Program-made: the position numbers and the translations under genes | Notes under the pieces: model-generated | Databases searched by the model: none | Told to the model about the DNA's origin: nothing | What the model saw: only the letters and a program-made list of their open reading frames with translations | Part shown: positions 23,484-35,440 of the stretch, one piece after another | How the letters are laid out: the number at the start of each line of letters is the position of its first letter | How positions within the stretch are numbered: the first letter of the stretch is position 1 | Origin: Rhinopomastus cyanomelas | Lineage: Eukaryota > Chordata > Aves > Bucerotiformes > Rhinopomastidae | NCBI GenBank assembly: GCA_013400115.1 | Contig: VXBP01002343.1 | Coordinates: 768,278-832,277, forward strand | DNA length: 64,000 bases | Direction of reading: 5' to 3'

Positions 23484-24006
23484 CACCCACATCTGGAGTA
23501 TTGTGTCCAGTTCTGGGCTCCTTGGTTCAAGAGGGATGTGGAACTGCTGGAGGGAGTCCAGCATAGGGCAACGAGGATGATGAAGGAGGTGGAGCACCTC
23601 CCTTACGAGGAGAGGCTGAGGGAGCTGGGTCTGTTTAGCTTGGAGAAGAGGAGACTGAGGGGTGACCTCATTTATGTCTATAAATATGTGAAGAGTGGGT
23701 GTCAGGAGGATGGAGCCAGGTTCTTCTCAATGTCATCTAGTGATAGGACAAGGGGCAGTGGGTGTAAGCTGGAACAGAGGAGGTTCCACATCAATATCAG
23801 AAGGAACTTCTTCCCAGTGAAGTTGACAGAGCACTGGAACAGGCTGCCCAGGGAGGTTGTGGAGTCTCCTTCACTGGAGATGTTCAAGACCCACCTGGAT
23901 GTGTTCCTGTGTGACTTGGTCTAGGTGATCCTGCTGTTGCAGGGGGGTTGGACTAGATGAACTTTCAAGGTCCCTTCCAATCCCTAATGATTCTGGGATT
24001 CTGTAA
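23484..24006 (+). repeat. CR1 LINE, 520-bp copy, best-preserved coding end in the window
   Basis: The copy begins near 'cccacatctggagtattgtg' and runs through the C-terminal part of ORF2, its TAG stop (23922-23924) and the full 3' UTR. The tail is 'atgattctgggattctgtaa'. The intact frame and clean 3' UTR make it one of the youngest insertions here. Its 5' end is truncated in the usual CR1 manner. Confidence 0.97.
23538..23924 (+). pseudogene. CR1 ORF2 C-terminal fragment, 128 codons open
   Basis: The frame encodes the end of the CR1 ORF2 protein: the block near 'QHRATRMMKEVEHLPYEERL' (residues 8-27), a region with 'LEQRRFHINIRRNFFP' about residue 80, and the ending '...DVFLCDLV' at the authentic CR1 stop. 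It lacks the endonuclease and the reverse-transcriptase catalytic motif, which lie upstream in a full element. It is therefore a dead fragment despite being uninterrupted. The ATG chosen is internal, not a native start. Confidence 0.9.
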
Positions 24007-24025
24007 CTACGCTAATTAATGTATT

Positions 24026-24271
24026 AGAATCATAGACTCATTAAGGTTGGCAGACACCTCCAAGGTCATCAGGTCCAACTGTCAACCTGACCCCACCATG
24101 CCCACTAAATCATGCTTCCTAGGGCCACATCCACACATTTTTTGAACACCTCCAGGGACAGCAACTCCACTATTTCCTGGGTAGCCTCTTCCAATACCTG
24201 ACCACTCTCTCAGTGAATAAATGTTTCTTAATATCTAATCTCAACCTCCTCTGGCACAACCTGGGGCCATA
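24026..24271 (-). repeat. CR1 LINE, older antisense copy
   Basis: The inverted tail (agaatcatagactcatta), '...gtcatcaggtccaactgtca' and 'cactctctcagtgaataaat' correspond to an older CR1 subfamily in reverse. It lies only about 20 bases downstream of the tail of the young + copy, again in a tail-to-tail arrangement. Confidence 0.88.
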
Positions 24272-27267
24272 AAGTATATATATTCAATGTTTTTAACTTC
24301 CCTGTGATTCAGTAGACCATAAAAAAATTGCCTATATATAAGTAGTAGAAATAATTGCCTATATAATTAATGCAAGTATTTCTGAAATGAAGTGCCCTGG
24401 TATCTGAAATTGCCACCTTCTTCAGCAAAACTGTCTTGCTGCATCATACCCAAAACTGAGGAACTAAGATTACTCTTGCCAGATGCCCAAACATTTTTGC
24501 TACGGTCTTGAAGAGAAGCCCCAGAGAAGCACGGCACATTGAACCACAGCCCTAGCACCTCCAGCTTGTTAAACCAAGCCTAAAAGGGAGTGTCATTGAT
24601 TTTCCATCAGCATGGAGAAAACCACAACAGAGAGAAAAAAACTACTTAACTTAAAAGGACAAAGCATGCCTGAGGGTCCTGGGTAAATTTTGGCTGAAAG
24701 ACAGAAAAGTGTTTTAGAATCATCAGAGCTGTGATGGGTTGGAACAAACTTCCAGTAGAATACAGGCTGGTCAAGACACCTTCTGCATGGATTTTATCTG
24801 TGGTAAGTTTGTTTTTTAACAACCATTAGTCTAGAGCAGCAATGAACCAGCAGGACGTTGGTTCTTTAAAAGTCACACCAAGCTTTCTCACTGTGATGAT
24901 GCAAAAGTGAAGACAATCTCTTCCTACTAGAAGAGTGCGCAGCTGATGCCCAGATGAACCCTTAAAGCAGAACATAAATACTACAGCAGACAATAACACG
25001 ATCCTGTGATTATTTTCTGCGTGAGGCTCATTTATGGACTAGAAAGGGAAACACTTCTTTGGGTTACTTCAGACTCAATCCCACACAACTGTACTCCTTT
25101 CAGTTGCTTCAACGAGGTTACTTCCAATTTATGTGGACATACAAGAGATCTGAATTTAACACCTTAATTCTGTGTCCTAAAGCTGAAAGCTCATCAGAAG
25201 TTGGTGAATATCACTGACTTTATAGTCATGGGGTAAGCAGTGGTGAAGATGTCACAGAAGACAGCTTTAACTAGGCTGGTTCACCCTTCCAGCCACCTGC
25301 ATGTTGTTGGTTATACGTCAGGATTACACACTGCACCAAGATTATGAAACATTCCAGACCAATTAACTTTCTCTAGGTTTTCATTTGGAGCAAAGGGTCC
25401 CTCAAAGCCATATTTTAGTTCTTCTTCATCACAGCCAAATTCTCTAGTTCAGGAATCCACAATATTTTTCTTTTTCCAGAATGACACCTGCTGGTAGGAG
25501 AAGAATGGATGAACTGCAGATTTTTTTATAGGCTTGATTGCAGCTAAGCTGACATGTTCTCTGAGCATGCTCATCCCCTGTGCCCAGACAAACTACTGAA
25601 AACAAAGATCTGGAAGCCATAAAGGTGCTATAAGGACACTGTTACAGAGCCAGTATAGTTGTCCGATCTGATTTAATGTTGGCTCTTAATAAATCACCAA
25701 GCTCCCTGCTACTAAGACAATGCTTCAGTGGTCTTCCATTGTTGAACACTAGCACTGCTTCAGGAAACCCACATGATTCATTTGTCAGATTGAGGCGAAA
25801 GGCAGAAGGAAACCCCCTCCATCCTATGCAAAAAGCTGCTGCACTGCTTCAAACCCTCAAGTGCAAGTAAAACCAGCTGCTAATGCCACAATTGGTGCTT
25901 AACACACCAAAAGATTAGCATCTCAAAGAGAAGTATTGTGCTCATGTTCCTGACTCTGCATAGGAGGACATAGCTGGGAGAGACAGAAAGCAAGCTGTAC
26001 CTTTGCCAAGACTGTGACAAGTAGTCCTCAATGCACCAGGCAGCATTAGGCTCTGTAATGGACTTCCATATTCATAGCATCTCTGTTGCCTGCATCTATT
26101 GGTGTAACCTCCCCTCCAGCTAAACTGGAGCCAGCCGTGAGCTTTTAATGCTTTCAGCACATTCACAGCCATATTTCTAGAAGTTAGTTCCTGTGCTAAG
26201 AACATCCTCTCGGGGGATACACACCATTCTTTCTTTTTTCTGAGACACCAACTGTCCACCATCTTCTATAAAGGGAAGCTGAAGTGTAGGTGCTCAGAAC
26301 CCTGAGGAAAAAACTGACGTTGGCTCTAAAATATCTAGAAATACTAATTATCGAAGCTACTCTGGGTTATTTTTGGATGTTAACTCGAGGTAATTTTTAA
26401 TAAGTCAGATTTTGAGATCTGTAAGTTTTACACACAACTTTCAAAGAAATATCTGTGAAGAAAAATGCCGACTTTTAAAGAAAACCGTATTAAAAATCAA
26501 ATCAGAATTAGAATCCACAGAATTCTTTTGAATTCTTTAAAAAAGCACAGGCAAATACACACACTACACTTTGTTCCTCCCGAGGAAGTTGTTAATACAT
26601 AGACACTGCTGTGGCACACCTCATCAGAAAGAAAACTTCCTTGTGGATCATGATATTAGATGGCTCTAGGCTGCAGTTTAGGAGAGACTTGGCTCCTCTT
26701 CCTGGATTTGCCACTGGCCTCCTTTATGGCTTTGAGCAGATAACTTCAGACACTGTTCCTTTACCAGTCTCATCTGTGAAGAGAAGCTAATATTGATTTA
26801 TTATGTTAAATGACTGATTTCCAAAGATTGGTTTTAGTTTGGTAAATCAAATACCTGAAAAAGAGGTTCGCTGCTGCAAAGTCACTGGTAAATATAAAAC
26901 ACATGAGGCTGTCAACAGATAGTATAGATCTGGAGAGTTTCTTTGATCAAAGTTTTGGTCCTACCCATGGTTGTACGTGCTTCTGTTTATAGAGCCCTTC
27001 CTTGTCACACGTAATTGTGACTGTCAAAGCTGGAACCTTAGCACCATTTTGCTTTATCTATTAACAAAGCCATGACCTCACAAAGACCCCAGCTACACCC
27101 CAGTCCCTCCAACGTGGCACCACAGCCTAGGGTAAACACTTTGCTCAGCATAGCAGCAGGTTGGAAACAAAAACACTGACATAATCCTCAAACCTGTGGT
27201 AGTCTGGCCATCCCCACACAAGGTTTGAGCCAGCTGAAAAGAAGAAAGGAAACGGCAATAAAAATGC
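24272..27267. other. Unique sequence, nothing recognised
   Basis: No CR1, RNA gene or exon could be supported over 3 kb. A 106-codon - strand frame (26262-25942) has no domain. Base composition is ordinary and AT-leaning. Confidence 0.35.
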
Positions 27268-28066
27268 TGTGGTCGACATGCTGGAGGGAAGGGAGGACGT
27301 CCAGAGGGACCTTGACAGGCTGGTAGAACTGGGCCCATGCAAACCACATGAGGTTCAACAAGTTCAAGTGCATCTGGGTTGGGGTAATCCCAAGCACAGA
27401 TAGAGGTTGGGCGGTGAATGAGTTGAGAGCAGTCCTGAGAAGTACTTGGGCGTGCTTATAGATGAGAAGCTCACGAGCTGACATGACATGAGTGCAGCCC
27501 AGAACGCTAACTGTATCTTGGGCTATAGCAAAAGAAGTGTGACCAGCAGGTCAGATGCTCTTGTGAGACCTCACCTGGAGAACTGCATCCAGTTTTGGAG
27601 TCCCAAGTACAAAAAAGGACATGGAACTGTCAGAGCAAGTCCAGAGGAGGGCCACAGGGATGATCATAGGGCTAGAGCACCTCTCCTGCTGAAGGAGTTG
27701 GGGCTGCTTCAATCTGGAGAAGGTTCTGGGGAGACCTTAGAGCAGCCTTTTTAGTATCTGAAGAGGCCTACAGGAAAGCTGGAGATGGTCTTTTACGAGA
27801 GACTCTTGTGATAGGGCAAGGAGGAATGGTTTCAAGCGAAAAGAGAGTAGATTTAGATTGGACTTTAGGAAGACATTCCTCAGTATGAGGGTGGAACAAG
27901 CTGCACAGAAAAACTGTGGATGCCCCCTCTCTGGAAGTGTTCAAGGCCAGGTTGAATGGGGCTCTGGGCAATGGGGTCTAGTGACAGGTGTCCATGCCTA
28001 GGGCATGGGGTTGGGACCAGATGATGTCTGACATCACTTCCAACTTAAGCCATTCTATGAGTCTAT
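27268..28066 (+). repeat. CR1 LINE, 800-bp copy, longest clear CR1 here
   Basis: Similarity starts near 'gggaggacgtccagagggac' and includes 'ttgacaggctgg', 'ttcaacaagttcaagtgcat' and 'aatcccaagcacagatagag', which belong to ORF2 downstream of the RT core. It continues through the C-terminus and a 3' UTR of the 'gggttgggaccagatgatgt' type, ending at 'cattctatgagtct'. Several indels break the frame. It is an older subfamily than the 23.5-kb copy. Confidence 0.93.
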
Positions 28067-28213
28067 TACTACTTCTTATTGCCAGGGCCTGAGGAGATTC
28101 ACTGTAGCAGATCTTATGGCTGCTTCAACTTAAGGAGTGTCCCCTTGAACACTTCATTATTGACAATTAACCATGACAGTCTCAGTTCTGTGCTAGAATC
28201 TGGCAAGGACATT

Positions 28214-28304
28214 GTTTAGCGGTGGCCCTGGCAGGGTAAGGTTAATGGTTGGACTCGATAATCTTAAAGATCTTTTCCAAACTAAACAATTCTATGATTC
28301 TATA
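28214..28304 (+). repeat. CR1 LINE 3' end
   Basis: The 3' UTR variant 'ggttggactcgataatctta' / 'aagatcttttccaaactaaa' is followed by two attctatg-type tail units. It lies about 150 bases after the previous copy and may be an independent insertion of another subfamily. Confidence 0.88.
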
Positions 28305-29013
28305 ATAAAAAAGCACTTATCATCCCAAAATGAAAGCACTGTTTTTCCTGTCAGATCAGAGGTCAACTTGTGTTCTGATCTCAGGTTACTACTCACTCTT
28401 AGCAGTCTTTCGAGTCCTCCATGCTCCACATGGCAAGTGAAATGCCTGCATGAGAGAGGAACAGTCTGGGATTTAAAGAAGTCTCTGCACAAGGATGAGA
28501 GATCTGAATTTTGCCACATTTTTGAGCTCTCAACTCTAATTACTTAACTCACACAGCAGGGAATAACATTTCACGTTTCACTCTTTCTTATTTCACCAAG
28601 GATATTTTTGACTTCAACGTTTTAACATCAACATAAACTGACTCATGAGATACTAGGCAGATAGTAGGAATCTGGTTTGGATTCAAGCACTGGTGCTGCA
28701 GTATCTTTAAGCAGCCTCATCACTCCTGATAATGCATTACCAGTCCCATTTCGAGTAGACATCCTCCCATCCCTTCCCCCACTGTGCATCATATCCTCTA
28801 CGATGAGTCCCAGCTTGTCTAAACCCCGTTAGCTGCTAAACCATGCTCCTCTGTGAAGGCATTCTGGCTTCAGCTGACCTGGGGGCCAGAGCTCTGCAGA
28901 GCTGGTCTCTAACATCAGCATTAAGCACTACTTTAAACTGATAACACAGAACAAGAGGTAACCAGGTACAATGCCATGGGTTCATTTTCTCACTTTTCCT
29001 TTTGCTTGATGGA
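28305..29013. other. Unique sequence, nothing recognised
   Basis: No repeat or coding evidence is present apart from short overlapping frames. Confidence 0.4.
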
Positions 29014-29097
29014 CATAGAATCATAGAATCATTAGGGATTGGAAGGGACCTCAAAAGGTCATCTAGTCCAATCTCCCTGCCACAGCAGGATCACCTG
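29014..29097 (-). repeat. CR1 LINE 3' end, antisense, well conserved
   Basis: Two inverted tail units (catagaatcatagaatcatt) and the 3' UTR core extend to 'ccacagcaggatcacc'. Few differences from the consensus pattern shared by the 8.1, 14.1 and 44.1-kb copies suggest a young subfamily. Confidence 0.93.
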
Positions 29098-30741
29098 GCA
29101 TGATTTCTTCTTCCTATAATCAGTTTTCTCTACCTCTAGCTGATTCTGTACTTCAAAGAGTACTTTCTCCCCCTCTCAGAAAATGTCCTTACCTGTCTTT
29201 TGTCTCAAGCTTGCTTTTTTTGTCAAATCCTCATCCTCCATATTTGTGAGGGACTTCATCAGCAGGTACCTTTTTGTTGCTTTGCTTCTCTCCTTTGTAG
29301 CCAAGTTTGAAGGAACAACTTACGTCTAGGGTCCAGTAACTTCTTGGAAGTCCACAAACACCATGTACTGACTTCTCAGTGACCAAGTACATGTCCCACA
29401 GGATGAGTATCAGGTAACTTCTGTTTTTCTGAATGTCACTCAGCCGGTATTGGCCCCAAAAGTTCTGGAAGGCCCAGGTTTGCAACTGGGGAAGTATGCC
29501 CATTTCTTCAGAGTACTACAGGCCAGTGAGTGAAGGACATCCCTGGTGTGCAAGGGAAGAACATGCTGGGGCAACACTAGGAAGTGAAATGCTGTGTAGG
29601 GAATAAGAGCTCCCAGAAACTCAAACCAACCCACCTATCTCCACTTCTGCATATGGGTTGAATCTGAATGCAGTCACAAGTAGGTGCTACCCTCACCACA
29701 CTTGGGAGAAGCTCACTGTGCTCTTTTTTGCGCAAAGAGTCCCCCTGACTGGACCACAGAACAGCAGAGATCATGTACAGCACTCCTTAGGAACTGTTAG
29801 AGACATACAGTAGTTTGACCCCCAAATGTGACAGAGGTCCAGAACCACAGGGGTTACCCCATGCAGACAAAGTAAGAAGGTTCCTGAGTGTTGCATAGTC
29901 TGTATTTCTACTTTTTGCATTGTCTCCTGTTCCCTTCTACACTGGTCCTCTTTCTGTGGGTTAGTTGTCACGTCACTATCCTTCCCTGAACAGCAGAATG
30001 GCAGTTATAGCTTTCCATTTAAAAACACATACTTTCAGCCAAAATGAAATATATTTCAAAATCTGGTAAGAGCAAAACAAGGGAGACTTTGCACTGAGTT
30101 GCCTTGTGTAAAGCACTGCAGGCTGCACAGCATGTAATGTCAATCCATAAACAAAGCATAATTCAGTGCTTCAAAATAGCAGGTAAATTGCTACTTCACT
30201 ACTCTTCTTTTCACGTCCCCCCTACTTCCCTGTTTGTCTCCTCTTTCTCTGAGAAACATATTTCATGGGGACACATCAAATATGTTGCTGTACCATAGCA
30301 AACTCTTCACTGAAATCCAGAAAGTTTAGATTTAAGAAGATGTCACTTCTCCAGCAAATTGAAGTGCCATACCACAGTCAAGAGGTTTATTTAAAAAATT
30401 ACTTCTTTTTTGATTTACCACATAGAAATCGCTTTCCTTCAATATCTGCTCTAAAGCTTTGCACCCCTGAGGTCAGATTAATAGACACAACTGTCTCCGC
30501 GCTTCCTACAAAGAGAAATTGTGTCCCTGTCACACGTTCCCTTTTCTCATCACCAAATGGTGATGCATATGGTTTCACACAACTGTTCTCTCTCAGTGCT
30601 GGAACAACAGTCTATCCCACTCTTCTGGTTGGAGACCATTACAGTCCTGAGCTTTCTCCCCCATTGTTTGTTGACTGCCATCTCTACACCCTCAGCAAGC
30701 ACCCAGACTTTGCCCTGTTGCTAGATTATCATCTGTTTATC
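29098..30741. other. Unique sequence with a long unexplained open frame
   Basis: The + strand is open from 30,265 to 30,771 for 168 codons, long for AT-moderate noncoding DNA. The predicted peptide has no recognisable domain and no clear splice context. Its end touches the possible antisense LTR at 30.74 kb. The frame may be fortuitous. Confidence 0.3.
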
Positions 30742-31445
30742 TGCCAAGGGTTTATCCCAAGACAAAATTAACCAAAATGCTGTGATTCTGTGAATTTAGT
30801 TGATGTGCTAATGGGCAGGAAAAACCCAAAACAATAAGGGTTCAAAAGCCACTTATAAATTGCAGGCTAAAGAAAGGAACTAACTCGATTAGGGGAAAAC
30901 AACAAGACATATTTAATTTACCCCACATAAAAACTCAAACACAAAAACATACAGAGATTAATCACATGTTCTTACATAACTGGGCCAAAGTGCTATTTCC
31001 ATCTCCTCCAAGGGAAAAGGCTTCCAGCAGTTCTTTCTCCTTGTGGAAACATGGAGAAACCAGTTCATGCACATGTCCCTCAGCGTCAGCAGCCGTTTTT
31101 AAAGTCCAGTTCCCTGTTCAATGTGCTTCCACACCAGTCCTCCCTTTCCAGCACATCAATTCCTACAGCCACGAAGGAGGGAAACTCAAGTTCAGCAAGC
31201 AATGCAATTCAGAAGAAATCTTCCTTCCTATGATCTCTGAAGTTCCAGTTCCACTCTCTCCCATTCACCACATTCCCAGGGCAGGACGGCTGCCGTGCCC
31301 AGCTCCAACAACTATGTGCACCCTATCTGAACAAACAGATAAAAACCAAATGGAGAAAGAGCCAGAAACCTTGAAGCCTACAAAACCAGAAGCTCTAAAC
31401 CAGTCATACCAGTTTTCAGAGTCAAAAAAATCTCACAGGTTGTCA
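30742..31445 (-). mobile_element. Possible solo LTR of an avian endogenous retrovirus
   Basis: Read on the - strand, this stretch looks like an avian ERVL-type LTR. It would begin TG and end CA at the stated boundaries, has a TATA-like 'tttataag' near its 3' third, and ends in a 'gggataaaccc' motif. No matching target-site duplication was seen (flanks ttatc versus tagca), and no gag, pol or env sequence is adjacent. A 160-codon + frame (30966-31448) overlaps it. The call rests on general resemblance, and boundaries are tentative. Confidence 0.3.
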
Positions 31446-34400
31446 TAGCAGCTTCCCAATGCCTCAGGCCAAGAAACCCACTACATTCACTGTGACTTTA
31501 CTCAACACAGATTGTGGTTCCTCTTCACAGCACAGGCACCTACCTCTTTCACACATCTTTTTTTCTAGCGTAAGAAACTCTTAGTATTTTTCTCAAGCTC
31601 CTTTCATCTGCTTTTACTTTATTCCTACACATCCTGCCTTCTGAGACATAACTTTCTACGCTGAGCCCTCTTTTTCCTCTGTCCTTGCCATAATCTTTCT
31701 GGTTATGAGGCATCTAATTGGAAAGGGTGTCTTTCCAACTATTTCTTTTAATTAAGTTTGGGATATAAGTTCTAGGTAGTTTTCACATCTGAAACTTCAA
31801 AAACTCTACACCTCCTCCGTATTTCAACCCCTTGGCTCCTGAGTCCAGATGACTTCCATAATTAATTCATGTAGTTTATCGAAATTTACATTTCCAAAAT
31901 CAGGAACCTTAACTACAGTCCTGCTTCTATTTTATGTGAACACCACAGACTGGTAAGTACCTGTGTAAACGCTTCTTTTATTTCTGTTCTTCCACGGAAG
32001 CCGTGGTGCTTATCACAATTAAGTCTGAAATAGACTTCACACTCAGTCAGGAAGTATTTAATCTACCGTGCTTACAGGTACCTTGAGAAATAGGTTCCTA
32101 CTTCTGCATGCCTCCCTCCAACCCACGTTTGGGAAGCCTAATTCTCCCATAAAGACTCAATTTCCAGTTGTTATTGATGTCTCTACCTATGCTACAAAGA
32201 TCTCTGCTCATGTCTAGATGATAATGAACTAAGGGCTACAGCAGCCATCAGGAATGAACTCTACACGTTCTCTCTGAACTAACTTTTCCCAAAGTAATGT
32301 CAACATGGACACATTTTACACAAGGACAGCAAGAAATACTAATAATTGTTTTTTTCAAAGGAAGAATTGCAAAGCAATTGCATCACTGAACAGCAGAAAT
32401 CCCAGGGCTGCTGGACTCTGGGCTGTCCTAACAGTGGGATACCTCAAAAAAGCATCCACTTGTGAACAAGGAAGGCTTGGGCTTGGGTAGCCTGAAGAGG
32501 CAGAGGCCTGAGGACTCAGGAAGCTTGGAAAGGGAGACCAGAAAAGTCTGATCCTCCACTAGCCTGACAGAAGACAAGGGAAGGGAGCCGGATAGCTGCT
32601 AGCCCATCATACAGAGAAGGAAAGTGGGAGCTGGTTATGCTGGAGGAGGAGCAGTTTTGGAGGTGGGGGACCAGAATTTAATTCCTTATGATTTTGCTGT
32701 TATATTTCCTAAAAGGTGGTTTTGCCACTTGATTATTTGCTGCCACAGCAGTGGTCTGATCAGCCTAGTGGAGAAGTGAAGGGTGGCTGGTGGGGGCAGC
32801 GGGGACAGGGCAGAAACTTCCAGCTCAGCTCCCTGTGGGGCTTCAGTGGGGCTGGTGCACCCCAAGAACAGCAGTTTCACCCTGCACAAGTGGCATTTTC
32901 TAGTAGAGCATGGTCCCATCCAAACACTTTTGATGAGCTCATATGCAGGATGCAAGCAGCTCTAGTAACAAACAAAATACTTAAATCTTCCACACAATGT
33001 GAAGCAAGAGCAGCATTTCAGCCACCAAATGAGTAATACTTCTGAAGCAGACTCAACAAGAAGCTTGTGGGAATTTCTGTCTAGCAGTATTTACCACTAC
33101 AAATTATTTACCAGATCCAGCCTGTTCAGACTGCTCTGCTTGTTGCACTAAAAGAAAAAAGGCTCCGTTCTGGGAGTCGTTCTTTGTTGTGGTCGGCTCT
33201 CGCTCACTTTCACTAATATGATATGAAAAAGATGTCTGGGATTTATAACAGCACGATGGAAACTTTCTACAACACTCCAGCAAACCTTAAGGGACAAGAC
33301 ATGCAGATCTGTCTGCGCAGTATCTGCATTTCCAGGAAGCTCATGAAAATCAATCACCTTAGAAAAAAACAAGAGATTTAGGAAGAAGACAGCTTCACCA
33401 GTTTCTTCCAATACTCATGCCGATGGGCAGATGTAAGATTAAACCCAAAAGCAGAATTTTCAAAAGCCTTTTGAAAGTTTGCCTGGATTTCCTACCTTGC
33501 CACCTGTGTGAGCCACACAGAGAAGTCTGTGATCTCTTGAGAAGCAGGATACCACCTAACACAGCGACGTGGTGCAACAGTAGGTCCAAAACATGGTTTA
33601 ATTCAGGTTCAAAGCACGTTGTACTTCACTTATGCAGCTGCAGAAAGAATAGGATATGATGAAACAGAACACTTTCCTTGTGGTTTTATGTCTATCATCC
33701 TTGCACTTTCATAATTAGACATTAGGACATAGGCTGCCATTGAAGTCAATCGCACAGTTCCCATTGACTTCAGCAGATATAAATCAGATTAATAATACAC
33801 TTTTCAGTTTTCCTGAGGTTTAAACACCTCATAAAATAAATTTACAGATGAACTAGTAAATGTACACTTACAAAGAAACCTCCTAAGGAGTCCCTGAAGC
33901 CAAATATTTAAATGCTGCTATTCATTCAGTTTATATCAGACAGACTAAAGACCTGTCAAACAAGGGTGCATACATCAAGAACTGCAATAAGAAACACTGA
34001 AAATATATTCCAGAAATATAATTCCAAAAATATCATTTGACATATTTGACAAAACAGACTTAGGAGAGGGTTTTATATTATGTGGCATATTTCACAAGCT
34101 CAGAAAACCCTATCTATTTATTTATCTGCCTATCCATTTCAGTGATCTGTAAATGAAAACACACACAGTATGTGCAGCAAGTTTTTTTCCAGGAACCCTT
34201 TCAAAACCACTAAAATAAAAATGCGAGAAAAGCTAATTGAGAAAGAGAGAAAACTGAAGGAGGAGAGAGACTCTAACCAACAAGAAGTCAGAAACACTGC
34301 CATCCAGGGCTGACATTTCCTACTACAGAGCTATGTGCCCATTGGGCATAATTTCTGATCTCGCAGACTTTCCACATGTGAAACTCCAATTTAATTCAAT

Positions 34401-35282
34401 GCAGATCAATGAACTGCAGGATCTAATTAAGCCTGCCGAGGTCTGAAAAACAATCTCATGTGCTGCCTGAATATTTCTAAGAATTTTAGAGGTTTTCGAG
34501 ACAGTTGGCCTAATTCATACTAAATACTAAATTATAGTTCTAAGAAGAATGTGCAAATATAAACAGAAGGTGAACACCAGATGATAAACAGGTAGTAAGA
34601 ACTAACAGCTCCCTAGCCTGACTTGATGAAGGCTTTATTAAATAGAACATCATGCATGACATTACCAAGGAAAGAGCTGTGACTGGTGAATGACCTTTGC
34701 CATCTAGTTTCAGATACTAGTGGCACCAGCAGAATAGCTCTTTTGGCAATTAATAACCACTTGGGAAATATTTGCCCATTACCACACAGGAGCACGGTAA
34801 AGAAGTAAGAACACTGTCAAGTCATCCAGAGCAAAATTCAACTACCTTAACCAGGAAGTCTTGTTTTCTTTTTCCAGCATACCCTGCTTCATTTAGAAAA
34901 TACCTTGCACCATCTCAACAAGTGGGATGGAGTTCTGCAGTTACCATCCACCGGTTCTCCTCAGTGCTTCGTTTCCAGAGCAGCTGTGTGTCAGCTACAG
35001 GGATGAAGCCACATGAGAAAAAACACAATGCAATCGGAAAACTAGAGTCAGAGGTGGTTCAGTGCCAACATATGGTGGAAGGAAGCTTACTGAGACCACA
35101 GAGAACATTCTGAGACACTTAATTCCTGGACACTCATGGGTGTCGCTTGTAATATTATTTTAATGAGGTGTTTTGCATATACTTGATTTTCAAAACACAC
35201 TAATAAAGATTATATCCTCTATGTGCATCCAAAGACACCCATCGACTACGATGGTGCCTTCAAGCGCAATGGAGAAAGGGAC
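31446..35282. other. Unique sequence; one old palindromic repeat and a conserved-looking block
   Basis: No CR1 is visible for 3.8 kb. A short hairpin lies at 31,718-31,738, and a purine-rich run at about 32,500-32,680. The segment 34,360-34,520 contains homeodomain-type TAATTA and TTTAATTC motifs in low-repeat context and resembles a conserved noncoding element, an inference not tested by alignment. No exon could be supported. Confidence 0.3.
33741..33772. repeat. Palindromic core of an ancient amniote repeat
   Basis: The 10-base arms tgaagtcaat (33741-33750) and attgacttca (33763-33772) are perfect reverse complements separated by 12 bases. The motif 'cattgaagtcaat...attgacttca' recurs in old amniote interspersed repeats as I recall them. 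The family name is unknown to me. Confidence 0.5.
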
Positions 35283-35440
35283 AGCAAAGAATCACTGAAC
35301 CCTGGACTAACTTAGGCTGGGAAGGACCTCAGGAGGTCATGTAGTCTCAGCCCTGTTCCAAGAACGACTGACTAATTTCAACATTAGATGTGGTTGCTCA
35401 GGACCTTGTTAAGGTTTTCCAACTCTCTGCACACATTCAA
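35283..35440 (-). repeat. CR1 LINE, old antisense copy
   Basis: 'agaatcactgaaccctggac', 'ggctgggaaggacctcagga' and 'gatgtggttgctcaggacct' correspond to an older CR1 3' region in reverse orientation. Divergence is high and the far end is uncertain. Confidence 0.7.
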
